Positions 6,193 through 12,378 of a stretch of DNA of 16,717 nucleotides are shown here, piece after piece. How positions within the stretch are numbered: position 1 is the stretch's first letter; the number at the start of each line of letters is the position of its first letter. Origin of the DNA: JAKAKT01 sp041305385 (GTDB lineage: Archaea > Micrarchaeota > Micrarchaeia > Burarchaeales > JAKAKT01); NCBI GenBank assembly GCA_041305385.1, contig JBFYLO010000079.1, positions 1-16,717 of the forward strand, in the 5' to 3' direction. Under the pieces are notes generated by a model that had not been told where the DNA came from, searched no databases, and worked only from the letters and a program-made list of their open reading frames with translations. The position numbers and the translations under genes were made by a program.

Positions 6193-6816
6193 ATGTTAGA
6201 GGACATAAGAATTGTCTTCAAGAGAGACCCGGCAGCGAAGAATATTCTCGAGGTGCTCACCTGCTACCCGGGAGTCCACGCGATAGCCATTCACAGGTTT
6301 TCGAATGCGCTCTATGGGCTCGGGGTTCCGCTACTCCCGAGGCTGATATCGCAGGCCGCCAGATTCTTCACTGGGGTGGAGATTCACCCGGGAGCAAAAA
6401 TCGGGAAGAACTTCTTCATCGACCACGGGATGGGGGTTGTCATAGGCGAGACGAGCGAAATAGGCGACAACGTAACAATATTCCAGGGAGTGACTCTCGG
6501 GGGAACGGGTTCTCACGTTGGAAAGCGGCACCCGACTCTTGGGAACAATGTGGTGGTTGGGGCGCACGCGACAATTCTCGGGCCGATCAAAATAGGCGAA
6601 GGTTCGAAGATTGGGGCCGGCTCAGTGGTAGTCCACGAAGTCCCCCCGAACTCAACAGTCGTGGGAATTCCCGGGAAAGTCCTCAAGCAAAACGGAATGA
6701 GGATGCAAACCCTGGACCACGAGAAAGTTTTCGAGAGGTTTGAGAAGCTGGAGGAAAAGTACCACCATGAGATGACGGAATTGAAGAGGAGGCTCGAGAA
6801 ACTGGAGAGCAGGTAA
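6193..6816 (+). CDS. cysE: Serine O-acetyltransferase
   Basis: A 207-residue hexapeptide-repeat acetyltransferase making O-acetylserine from serine and acetyl-CoA (EC 2.3.1.30), the substrate of the upstream cysK product. The left-handed beta-helix begins near residue 62 (VEIHPGAKIGKNFFIDHG). The catalytic Asp-His pair is D77-H78 in IDHGMGVVIGET, and a second conserved His is H113 in GKRHPTLGNN. The repeats end at GIPGKVL. It is a short type without the long N-terminal helical domain of the enterobacterial enzyme. Unusually, the C-terminus after the helix is a charged, probably coiled-coil tail of about 40 residues (FERFEKLEEKYHHEMTEL and onward) rather than the short Ile-ending tail that docks into CysK in bacteria. 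ATG 6193 follows the cysK stop by 2 nt, indicating translational coupling. Confidence 0.95.
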   Translation: MLEDIRIVFKRDPAAKNILEVLTCYPGVHAIAIHRFSNALYGLGVPLLPRLISQAARFFTGVEIHPGAKIGKNFFIDHGMGVVIGETSEIGDNVTIFQGVTLGGTGSHVGKRHPTLGNNVVVGAHATILGPIKIGEGSKIGAGSVVVHEVPPNSTVVGIPGKVLKQNGMRMQTLDHEKVFERFEKLEEKYHHEMTELKRRLEKLESR

Positions 6817-6849
6817 GGTTTTTAGGCTTCTCCCCCAAAAGGTGCTTCC

Positions 6850-7731
6850 ATGAGATTAGTCACACACAACGATTTCGACGGCTTGACCTGTGCAGTGCTC
6901 ATCGATTCAGTGGAAGAAATCGATTCAATCACATTCGCAGACCCGAGCGCAGTCCAGCACAAGGAGTTCGAGGTGACTGGGAAAGACATTCTCGCGGACC
7001 TCCCGTATCACCCCAAATGCGCTCTGTGGTTCGACCACCACTCCAGCAACAAGCCTCCTGAGGGAAAAAAATTCGAGGGCTCGTTCAGGGTCGCCCCGAG
7101 CGCAGCGAGAGTGGTTTTCGAATACTACGACAACCCATACCTCGAGAAGTTCCGCGAGCTTGTTGACGCGGCAGACAAGATTGATTCCGGGAACATCACT
7201 CTTGAGGATGTGCGAAGCCCCAAAGGCTATCAACTGCTCTCCATCACTCTCGAGTCTGACGATATTCGGGAAGACCACGACTACAGGAGAAGGGTCATTG
7301 AGTGGCTCGAGAGGAAGAAGATTGAGGAGATTCTGAAGATTCCGGAAGTCGTCGAGCGCTACACAAAGAAGCTCCAGGACTACGAGCATTTCAGGCAGGA
7401 AGTCCCGAAATACACAAAGCTCGAGGGGAACGTCTGCTTCACCGACATGCGCGGGGTCGAGAATCCCCCAAGGGGCCCGAGCTACCAAATCTACTCCATC
7501 TGGCCAGGGTGCAACGTCTCCATGAAGGCTTTCGATTTCCCCAGCGCCCCGAACGAGGTGGGCATCAGCGCCGGGCACAACGTGTTCAACCGCACGTGCA
7601 CAGTGGACATCGGCGCTCTGATGAAGAAATACGGAGGGGGAGGGCACCTCGGAGTCGGAGGCTGCCGGGTGAAGAGGATAGACTCGGACAAAGTGATTGG
7701 GGAAATCATTGCGGAACTGAAGGGAAAATGA
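6850..7731 (+). CDS. DHH/DHHA1 family phosphoesterase
   Basis: A 293-residue cytoplasmic phosphoesterase of the DHH superfamily. Metal-binding motifs are visible: HNDFDG (residues 6-11), ADP (30-32) and DHH (62-64), with the C-terminal DHHA1 substrate motif GGGGH at 262-266. Relatives include NrnA-type nanoRNase/pAp phosphatases, cyclic-dinucleotide phosphodiesterases, RecJ-like and exopolyphosphatase-like proteins; the exact substrate cannot be read from the sequence. ATG 6850 has GGTG (6841-6844) at good spacing. It lies 33 nt after cysE on the same strand and may be read through from that operon. If it acts on 3'-phosphoadenosine 5'-phosphate (pAp), a by-product of sulfate assimilation, it would fit the sulfur context, but that is speculation. 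An oligo-T run follows the stop. Confidence 0.9.
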   Translation: MRLVTHNDFDGLTCAVLIDSVEEIDSITFADPSAVQHKEFEVTGKDILADLPYHPKCALWFDHHSSNKPPEGKKFEGSFRVAPSAARVVFEYYDNPYLEKFRELVDAADKIDSGNITLEDVRSPKGYQLLSITLESDDIREDHDYRRRVIEWLERKKIEEILKIPEVVERYTKKLQDYEHFRQEVPKYTKLEGNVCFTDMRGVENPPRGPSYQIYSIWPGCNVSMKAFDFPSAPNEVGISAGHNVFNRTCTVDIGALMKKYGGGGHLGVGGCRVKRIDSDKVIGEIIAELKGK

Positions 7732-7735
7732 GTAA

Positions 7736-7763
7736 TTTTTTTACACAGTTGTTCAAAATTTTT
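7736..7763 (+). terminator. Oligo-T terminator after the DHH gene
   Basis: A run of seven T (7736-7742) four bases after the stop and a second run of five T (7759-7763). Archaeal RNA polymerase terminates at such tracts, so this probably ends the cysK-cysE-DHH transcript. Confidence 0.6.
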
Positions 7764-7782
7764 ACTCACTAAATCGCAAGCC

Positions 7783-7789
7783 TTTTATA
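7783..7789 (+). promoter_or_regulatory. TATA box of the orphan membrane protein gene
   Basis: TTTTATA centred about 25 nt before the ATG at 7811, which predicts a leaderless transcript. No Shine-Dalgarno sequence precedes that ATG. Confidence 0.55.
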
Positions 7790-7810
7790 GGAAGAAATTA
7801 ACATCGTTTC

Positions 7811-8470
7811 ATGAAGCTGTCAATTGTTGCAGTTTGTTTTCTGCTCTTTCTTTCGCTCTCGAACGCATCCTTAGGCCCATCTCTACCTCCGTGTGTTCTC
7901 GTGAACCATAAAACAGAACAATGCATCGATGAAAGCGGGTTTGCAAGCGATGTCTTGGTCTCGCCTTCGCCCGATTTGTACCTGCCCTCGGGTTGTTATG
8001 TTCGACTTACGACGATGGGATTCAGTCCATATGTGATTTCAAATGAGTGGACAATTGACAATATCAAAAAAGATTGCACGGCTTACCCGGCCTATTCAAA
8101 AACCACTATGGCAGATGCAAAAGAAGTGACGCTGGAATCGATTCTTCGTTATGTTTTGGCCATAGCGGTAATTTACTCGCCTGTACTGATAATAATCGCC
8201 GTTATCGGCTTTTTGATACGAAGAGACGAGAACTCTAAGAAAATGATGATATTGATGGCTACTTTTGGTATAGCCTCCCTGCTTTACAACGCGGTGTTGT
8301 CAAGCCTTGTTTTTGCCGAAGATATGCCCCCATTGGGCTTGCTCTTTTATAACCAACCAATAGCGCTGCTCACTTTGTTTGCTATGTTGGCGGCAATCGC
8401 TATTTACGTGCTTTCAACAGTAAGCCACAAAGAGGGCGAAGGACAAAAAGCTAGGCAAAAGAAAAACTAA
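7811..8470 (+). CDS. Orphan membrane protein with signal peptide and three membrane helices
   Basis: A 219-residue protein that I do not recognise. It has an N-terminal signal sequence (MKLSIVAVCFLLFLSLSNAS). An exported stretch of about 90 residues follows, with four cysteines (C28, C38, C62, C89), enough for two disulfides. Three hydrophobic helices come next (about 112-136, 145-168 and 182-204), separated by a basic loop (RRDENSKK) and an acidic loop (AEDMPP), and the tail is lysine-rich (KEGEGQKARQKKN). Codon use is visibly richer in A/T than in the flanking genes. It stands alone with its own leaderless promoter and a terminator before it, and converges on the ribosomal operon. ATG 7811 is the only sensible start. 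No function can be assigned. Confidence 0.8.
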   Translation: MKLSIVAVCFLLFLSLSNASLGPSLPPCVLVNHKTEQCIDESGFASDVLVSPSPDLYLPSGCYVRLTTMGFSPYVISNEWTIDNIKKDCTAYPAYSKTTMADAKEVTLESILRYVLAIAVIYSPVLIIIAVIGFLIRRDENSKKMMILMATFGIASLLYNAVLSSLVFAEDMPPLGLLFYNQPIALLTLFAMLAAIAIYVLSTVSHKEGEGQKARQKKN

Positions 8471-8511
8471 AATTAGGAAAAACAAGGAAAAATTAAGAAA
8501 AAGAAAAGAGC
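8471..8511 (-). terminator. T-rich terminator of the L1-P0-P1 operon
   Basis: Read on the minus strand, the region just after the P1 stop has repeated T tracts (CTTTTC, CTTTTTC, AATTTTTCC, GTTTTTCC). This is a typical multi-tract archaeal terminator. It also separates this operon from the convergent membrane protein gene. Confidence 0.6.
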
Positions 8512-8811
8512 TTAACCAAACAGACTTGCGAGACCGGCTGCTGCCTCTTCCTCGGTCTTCTTCTCGTCCTTCGGCTCCTTCTTCTCTTCCTTCTTGTGCT
8601 CGGCTGGAGCGGCTGCTGGCGCGGCTGCGACCGGCATTGCTGCGGTCTTTATGGCCTCATCGATGTTCACGCCCGAAAGGGACGCGATGAGTGCCTTTGC
8701 CCTTGCCTCGTCCGGGGTTACCCCGGCTGCCTTCAGCACGCTGGCCACGTTCGCTTCAGTAATCTCCTTCTTCGCGGAGTGAAGCAACAGAGCGGCGTGT
8801 ATGTATTCCAT
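8512..8811 (-). CDS. rpl12: Ribosomal protein P1 (archaeal L12, stalk)
   Basis: A 99-residue acidic stalk protein that dimerises on P0 and recruits elongation factors to the large subunit. It starts MEYIHAALLLHSAKKEITE, the hallmark of archaeal P1. A helical dimerisation domain (to about 60) is followed by an Ala/Pro hinge, then a charged Glu/Lys linker (KKEEKKEPKDEKKTEEE) and the conserved factor-binding tail GLASLFG. ATG 8811 is chosen over the in-frame GTG at 8817 because the strong AGGAGGTT (8818-8825) lies 7 nt from the ATG but only about 1 nt from the GTG. It is the last gene of the L1-P0-P1 operon, 21 nt after P0. Confidence 0.95.
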   Translation of the reverse strand: MEYIHAALLLHSAKKEITEANVASVLKAAGVTPDEARAKALIASLSGVNIDEAIKTAAMPVAAAPAAAPAEHKKEEKKEPKDEKKTEEEAAAGLASLFG

Positions 8812-8832
8812 ATCCACAACCTCCTAGTATTA

Positions 8833-9675
8833 TCAATTACCCGCCTTGGACTTCAACCCGCCGGCTTGACGGTAGGCCTTGCCCAACAGCATCTCAATCA
8901 CTCCCGTGTCGCATACCTCGGCCTCAACACCAACACCCATTGCATCCCTGTGGGCCTTGCCGAGCAGTACCCTGATGTTTTCGGGAGTAACATAAGCGAC
9001 TTTCACTGAAAGGTTGAAGGCTCCTGAAGCCGCACCTCTCAAATCCATCATGAACTTCACGTCATCAATATCAAGCACGGACTCCGGGTAAACGGTCCCA
9101 GCCTCGAACACGAGCGGGACGCGCATCCTGACCTCGAAGGGCATGATGTCGAGTTTCGACAGGGCCTTGGCGACTGGGCCGATTATCTTCTCCCCCTTCT
9201 TCGCCACGACCGAGTCCTTGCCGATGACCACTTTCCCCCCGGCAATCCTCGCGTCTATCTTCCCGAGCTTCAATTCGGAAAGCCCCGGTCCTGGGGGGAT
9301 ATTAGTCTCACCTGCGGGAACCACAATGTCGAACGGGGCTATCTGGCCCGGCTTTGCCGCGGCATTCCCTTTGCTGTTCTTAATGACCTTGTAGAGCTCG
9401 AACGGGTTCATGTCAGTCATAATCAATCCTGTCGGGCCCTTCATTTTCGAGACGAGTTCCTTGGCCACTCCCGCCTTCTCGAAGGCCCTTTGAATAATGG
9501 AATTCTTGGCAACTGCGAACTCGGCCTTCCCCTCGAGAGCTTTCTTTATCTTCTGGTACTGCCTCGCGGGAAGCTCCTTCAAGTCAACTAGCGCAATCAC
9601 CCTGGCCGCCTTGAGCTTCTTTGCAAGCTTGGCCACTGCATCGGATTTCTGCTTGAGCACTTTTTCGCTTGGCAT
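8833..9675 (-). CDS. rplP0: Ribosomal protein P0 (uL10, acidic stalk base) lacking the acidic tail
   Basis: A 280-residue protein anchoring P1 dimers to 23S rRNA. The N-terminal RNA-binding domain (DLKELPARQYQKIKKAL, AVAKNSIIQRAF, KGPTGLIMTDMNPFELYK) and the archaeal insertion domain (PAGETNIPPGPGLSELKLG, GKIDARIAGGKVVIGKDSVV) are intact. The helical spine that binds P1 also seems present (TPENIRVLLGKAHRDAMG, TGVIEMLLGKAYRQAGG). The protein then ends GLKSKAGN. Known archaeal P0 proteins (about 310-340 residues) continue into an Ala-rich, acidic stretch and finish with the same GLxxLFG-like tail as P1, and that part is absent here. The stop is followed at once by the P1 ribosome binding site, so there is no obvious frameshift remnant. 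ATG 9675 lies 10 nt after the L1 stop. Confidence 0.94.
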   Translation of the reverse strand: MPSEKVLKQKSDAVAKLAKKLKAARVIALVDLKELPARQYQKIKKALEGKAEFAVAKNSIIQRAFEKAGVAKELVSKMKGPTGLIMTDMNPFELYKVIKNSKGNAAAKPGQIAPFDIVVPAGETNIPPGPGLSELKLGKIDARIAGGKVVIGKDSVVAKKGEKIIGPVAKALSKLDIMPFEVRMRVPLVFEAGTVYPESVLDIDDVKFMMDLRGAASGAFNLSVKVAYVTPENIRVLLGKAHRDAMGVGVEAEVCDTGVIEMLLGKAYRQAGGLKSKAGN

Positions 9676-9685
9676 CAGGATACCC

Positions 9686-10321
9686 CTAGAATACCCTCAC
9701 CGGCTTGCCCATGGTGAGCTTCACATAGCCGGATTTGAGGGATTGTTTTCCCACAGCATTTGAGACTGCTTCGTAAACCTGAGTTATGTTATCAACGAGC
9801 TTCTCGCTCTCCATCGTCTCGGTGCCCACAAGGCACGAGGCAACTGGCAGGTACTTGCCCTTGCTCTTCATCCTCACGGTTCTCTTCTCAGCCTCGGCGA
9901 GCTTCTCAATGGCCCCGCCCACAATAGGCTTCGGGAGCTTGTCCTTCACGCCCATGACCTGGCCGAGGTTCTTGCCGACCTGCATCATCAGGTTCGGCTG
10001 GGCGAAGAATATGTGGTCCTTCATGAGCAGTTTCAGCCTTGTCCTGTCCTTGGCGAGGTCGGGTATCTCGGCCCCGGACAGCACCAAATCCGCCCCGGCC
10101 TTTTTTGCATCCATCGCGAGCTGCCCCTCGGCAAACACGGCGAGCTTTATGCTCTTTCCCGTCCCGTGGGGCAGGGCGACAGCGACATTCAGCCTGCTGT
10201 TCTGCTTCGTGAAGTCGACCCCCTTGAAGTTCACTATGAACTCCACGGACTGGGTGAACTTGCGCTTGCCCTTTTCCTCGAGGCAAGTGGACAACGCTTT
10301 CAATAGGTCTTCTTGCTTCAT
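9686..10321 (-). CDS. rpl1: Ribosomal protein L1 (uL1)
   Basis: A 211-residue protein of the large-subunit L1 stalk, which helps move deacylated tRNA out of the E site; in archaea it also often represses its own mRNA. Conserved features are FTQSVEFIVNFKGVDFTK near the N-terminus, the domain II entry ALPHGTGK, GADLVLSG, and the GKNLGQVMG/KLPKPI hinge region. The C-terminus is SGYVKLTMGKPVRVF. ATG 10321 has a perfect GGAGGG 6 nt upstream; the in-frame extension to 10351 would run through a hairpin and is rejected. It is first in the operon. L11, often adjacent in archaea, is not next to it here. Confidence 0.95.
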   Translation of the reverse strand: MKQEDLLKALSTCLEEKGKRKFTQSVEFIVNFKGVDFTKQNSRLNVAVALPHGTGKSIKLAVFAEGQLAMDAKKAGADLVLSGAEIPDLAKDRTRLKLLMKDHIFFAQPNLMMQVGKNLGQVMGVKDKLPKPIVGGAIEKLAEAEKRTVRMKSKGKYLPVASCLVGTETMESEKLVDNITQVYEAVSNAVGKQSLKSGYVKLTMGKPVRVF

Positions 10322-10332
10322 CTCATTCCCTC

Positions 10333-10346
10333 CTGCCACATGGCAG
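10333..10346 (-). promoter_or_regulatory. Leader hairpin abutting the L1 ribosome binding site
   Basis: The palindrome CTGCCATGTGGCAG (minus strand) can fold into a 5-bp stem with an AUGU tetraloop in the roughly 50-nt L1 leader. Its 3' arm touches the AGGAGGG ribosome binding site. This is a plausible place for translational control by L1, as known in Methanococcus, but no L1-type rRNA-mimic motif was confirmed. Confidence 0.4.
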
Positions 10347-10392
10347 TACATGCGGGAAAACCAGCACGTAGCTTTCTTTTATGGAACAAAAG

Positions 10393-10401
10393 ATATATAA
10401 A
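10393..10401 (-). promoter_or_regulatory. TATA box of the L1-P0-P1 operon
   Basis: The minus strand reads TTTATATAT, a near-ideal archaeal TATA box. It predicts transcription start at about 10372 and a leader of about 50 nt. Confidence 0.7.
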
Positions 10402-10486
10402 GATTATCGGGGGCCGGAACCGACCGTCGTTATCCCAAAACAATTCAGTTCGACTCGGACAGGGCGAGAAGTTGCTACGGATTCCC

Positions 10487-10494
10487 TTTTATAG
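10487..10494 (+). promoter_or_regulatory. Extra TATA-like box inside the L1/rpoH intergenic region
   Basis: TTTTATAG, about 75 nt upstream of the rpoH TATA box. Transcription would begin near 10515, a few bases before an ATG at 10523 that opens a ten-codon frame (MAQLAISKRA, ending at 10555). It may be a second rpoH promoter, a small transcript or chance. The rest of the 288-nt divergent region shows no recognisable RNA gene. Confidence 0.3.
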
Positions 10495-10557
10495 TTATAT
10501 GTAGTAGTTAGTCCGTGTGGATATGGCACAACTCGCGATTTCCAAGCGTGCCTAAAG

Positions 10558-10569
10558 ATATTTAAATAT
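10558..10569 (+). promoter_or_regulatory. TATA box of the rpoH-rpoB''-rpoB'-rpoA' operon
   Basis: The perfect palindrome ATATTTAAATAT contains the TATA element TTTAAATA. It predicts a start near 10590 and a leader of about 20 nt containing the GGTGAT ribosome binding site. Confidence 0.65.
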
Positions 10570-10609
10570 TCTGTTTCCTAATTAATGAGTCGCGATTTTT
10601 GGTGATGGG

Positions 10610-10849
10610 TTGAGTGAGGCCGGCAAAGTTCCGTTAGACAATCTGTTAATTCCGAGACATGAGCTAATTCCTAAAGACAAGGAGGACCAAGCTATCGCTT
10701 CTTTTGGCGCCACGAAGGCAAACCTCCCCAAAATACGCGCGAACGAACCCCAGGCAAAGAAGATGGGGGCAAAGCCCGGGGACGTGGTGAAGATAACGCG
10801 AAAGGACAGCACCGGGGAGAATGTGTACTACCGGCTCGTAATAAAGTGA
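10610..10849 (+). CDS. rpoH: RNA polymerase subunit H
   Basis: A 79-residue homologue of the C-terminal domain of eukaryotic RPB5, part of the lower jaw of the archaeal polymerase. The core reads IPRHELIPKDKEDQAIASFG, NLPKI, EPQAKKMGAKPGDVVKI and VYYRLVIK, matching the family from end to end. The start is TTG at 10610, with GGTGAT at 10601-10606 upstream; no ATG or GTG is available in frame after the stop at 10586. The rare start may limit expression. It is the first gene of the polymerase operon, 4 nt before rpoB''. Confidence 0.95.
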   Translation: MSEAGKVPLDNLLIPRHELIPKDKEDQAIASFGATKANLPKIRANEPQAKKMGAKPGDVVKITRKDSTGENVYYRLVIK

Positions 10850-10853
10850 TCTT

Positions 10854-12317
10854 ATGGATGATGGACTTCTTACCGCGTACTTTAGAGAGAACACTCTCGT
10901 TAGGCAGCACCTTGAATCCTACAATAAATTTTTGGAATTCGGTATCCAGGACATAATCGACAAGGTCGCGCAGGTTGAGCCCAACATCGAGGGCTACAAG
11001 CTGAAGTTCGGCCGGGTGAGGCTCGAGAGACCGATGATTGTCGAGGCCGACGGTTCGAGGAGGCCCATCTATCCCATGGAGGCCCGACTCAGGAACCTCA
11101 CATACGCCGCCCCGGTGTTTCTCCAAATCACCCCCGTCATTCACGATGTCGAGCGCAGGGGCTTCAACGAGGTATTCATCGGCGAGCTCCCGGTCATGCT
11201 CAAGAGCAAGCTCTGCCATCTCGATGGGATGAACAACGAGGAGCTGATAGAGGCCGGCGAGGACCCGGACGACCAGGGCGGCTACTTCATCATAAACGGG
11301 AGTGAGAGGGTTCTCGTCTCAATCGAGGACCTCGCCCCGAACAGAATCATGTGCTCCCAGGAGAAGGACGGGAGCCTTGTTTCCGCCAAGGTCTTTTCTA
11401 CAAGGCAGGGATTCAGGGCCCGCTGCGTCGTCGACAGGACCCACGAGGGGCTCCTCTATGTCACCTTTCCGGCAGCGCCGACCAACCTCGAGCTCATAAG
11501 CGTCCTCAGGGCGCTCGGCCTTGCGAAGGATTCGGAGATAAGCACGGCGTTCATCAACCATTCCGAGATAAGGAACGACGTCTTCCTCAACCTGGAAACA
11601 GACCAGACCAAGAACGGCGATGAGGCCATGGAGCGCATAGGGAAGAAGGCTGCACCGGGCCAGGCCAAGGAATACCGCTCGAAGAGGGCTGAAATCCTCC
11701 TTGATACTTACCTTCTGCCGCACATAGGCGTGGAGCCGAAGGACAGGATCACAAAGGCATATTACCTCTGCAAGATGGCCGAGAAAGCCATAAAGGTGGC
11801 CCAGAGGCGGGTCCCCCAGGACGACAAGGACCACTACATGAACAAGCGCATAAAGCTCACGGGCAACCTGATGGAGGAGCTCTTCAGGTATGCGTTCCAA
11901 TTCCTCGTGAAGGATGTAACCTACCAGGTAGAGCGGGCTGCTGCCAGGGGCAGGAGGCTCGTGGTGCAGACCCTTGTGAGGCCTGACGCCCTTTCCGAGA
12001 GGATAAGATACTCCATGGCAACCGGGAACTGGATTGCCGGCCAAACAGGAGTTTCGCAGCTGCTCGACAGGACCAATTATCTTGCGAGCACTTCCCACCT
12101 GAGGCGGATAATCTCTCCCCTCAGCAGGAAGCACCCGCACTTCAAGGCAAGGGACCTGCACGGGACCCACTGGGGCAAGCTCTGCCCGAATGAGTCGCCC
12201 GAAGGCCCTTCGTGCGCTCTCGTGAAGAACATGGCGCTCCTCTGCCAGATTTCAACAGGAGAGGACGAGCGTTCGATTGAGGCGCTTCTCAAAAAGATGG
12301 ATGTCAAGATAGAATAG
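10854..12317 (+). CDS. rpoB2: RNA polymerase subunit B'' (N-terminal half of the B subunit)
   Basis: A 487-residue protein equivalent to the N-terminal half of bacterial beta/RPB2. It forms the protrusion, lobe and fork of the polymerase. Recognisable parts are YPMEARLRNLTYAAPV, GGYFIINGSERVLVSIEDL (fork-side motif), the YQVERAAARGRRL region, ATGNWIAGQTGVSQLLDRTN and the highly conserved RDLHGTHWGKLCPNESPEG near the end. ATG 10854 follows the rpoH stop by 4 nt. The reading frame ends cleanly, and the B' gene continues in another frame after a short gap. This is the known split-B arrangement of methanogens, haloarchaea, Archaeoglobus and some DPANN, not a frameshift. Confidence 0.97.
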   Translation: MDDGLLTAYFRENTLVRQHLESYNKFLEFGIQDIIDKVAQVEPNIEGYKLKFGRVRLERPMIVEADGSRRPIYPMEARLRNLTYAAPVFLQITPVIHDVERRGFNEVFIGELPVMLKSKLCHLDGMNNEELIEAGEDPDDQGGYFIINGSERVLVSIEDLAPNRIMCSQEKDGSLVSAKVFSTRQGFRARCVVDRTHEGLLYVTFPAAPTNLELISVLRALGLAKDSEISTAFINHSEIRNDVFLNLETDQTKNGDEAMERIGKKAAPGQAKEYRSKRAEILLDTYLLPHIGVEPKDRITKAYYLCKMAEKAIKVAQRRVPQDDKDHYMNKRIKLTGNLMEELFRYAFQFLVKDVTYQVERAAARGRRLVVQTLVRPDALSERIRYSMATGNWIAGQTGVSQLLDRTNYLASTSHLRRIISPLSRKHPHFKARDLHGTHWGKLCPNESPEGPSCALVKNMALLCQISTGEDERSIEALLKKMDVKIE

Positions 12318-12342
12318 TTATTGGGGTGTGGAAGTCCGAGCT

Positions 12343-12357
12343 GGAGAGTCGCTCTCC
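12343..12357 (+). promoter_or_regulatory. Hairpin between rpoB'' and the likely rpoB' start
   Basis: GGAGAG-TCG-CTCTCC forms a perfect 6-bp stem with a three-base loop (7 bp with the flanking T-A pair). It lies upstream of the preferred rpoB' ATG at 12379. It may influence translation or mRNA processing between the two B cistrons, or be coding if the GTG at 12328 is used. Confidence 0.35.
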
Positions 12358-12378
12358 AAATTGTTTATGGGGGATGGC

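Noticed and set aside
6171..6743. Plus-strand open frame of 190 codons overlapping cysE
   Set aside because: It is out of frame with cysE, whose hexapeptide repeats and catalytic residues are clear; the alternative product is low-complexity Arg/Gly-rich.
6925..7647. Long antisense open frame (240 codons) opposite the DHH gene
   Set aside because: The forward strand encodes unmistakable DHH and DHHA1 motifs; the antisense frame has no recognisable domain and is explained by G/C-rich codon bias.
9786..10400. Plus-strand open frame of 204 codons opposite L1
   Set aside because: It looks hydrophobic only because it mirrors L1 codons; L1 is certain on the other strand.
11319..12170. Antisense open frame of 283 codons opposite rpoB''
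   Set aside because: It lies wholly inside conserved RNA polymerase sequence and its translation has no family signature or ribosome binding context.
12310..12335. Possible frameshift splitting one RNA polymerase B gene
   Set aside because: A split B subunit is well known in archaea; the break falls at the usual place, after the NESPEG region, with a stop, a gap and a new start.
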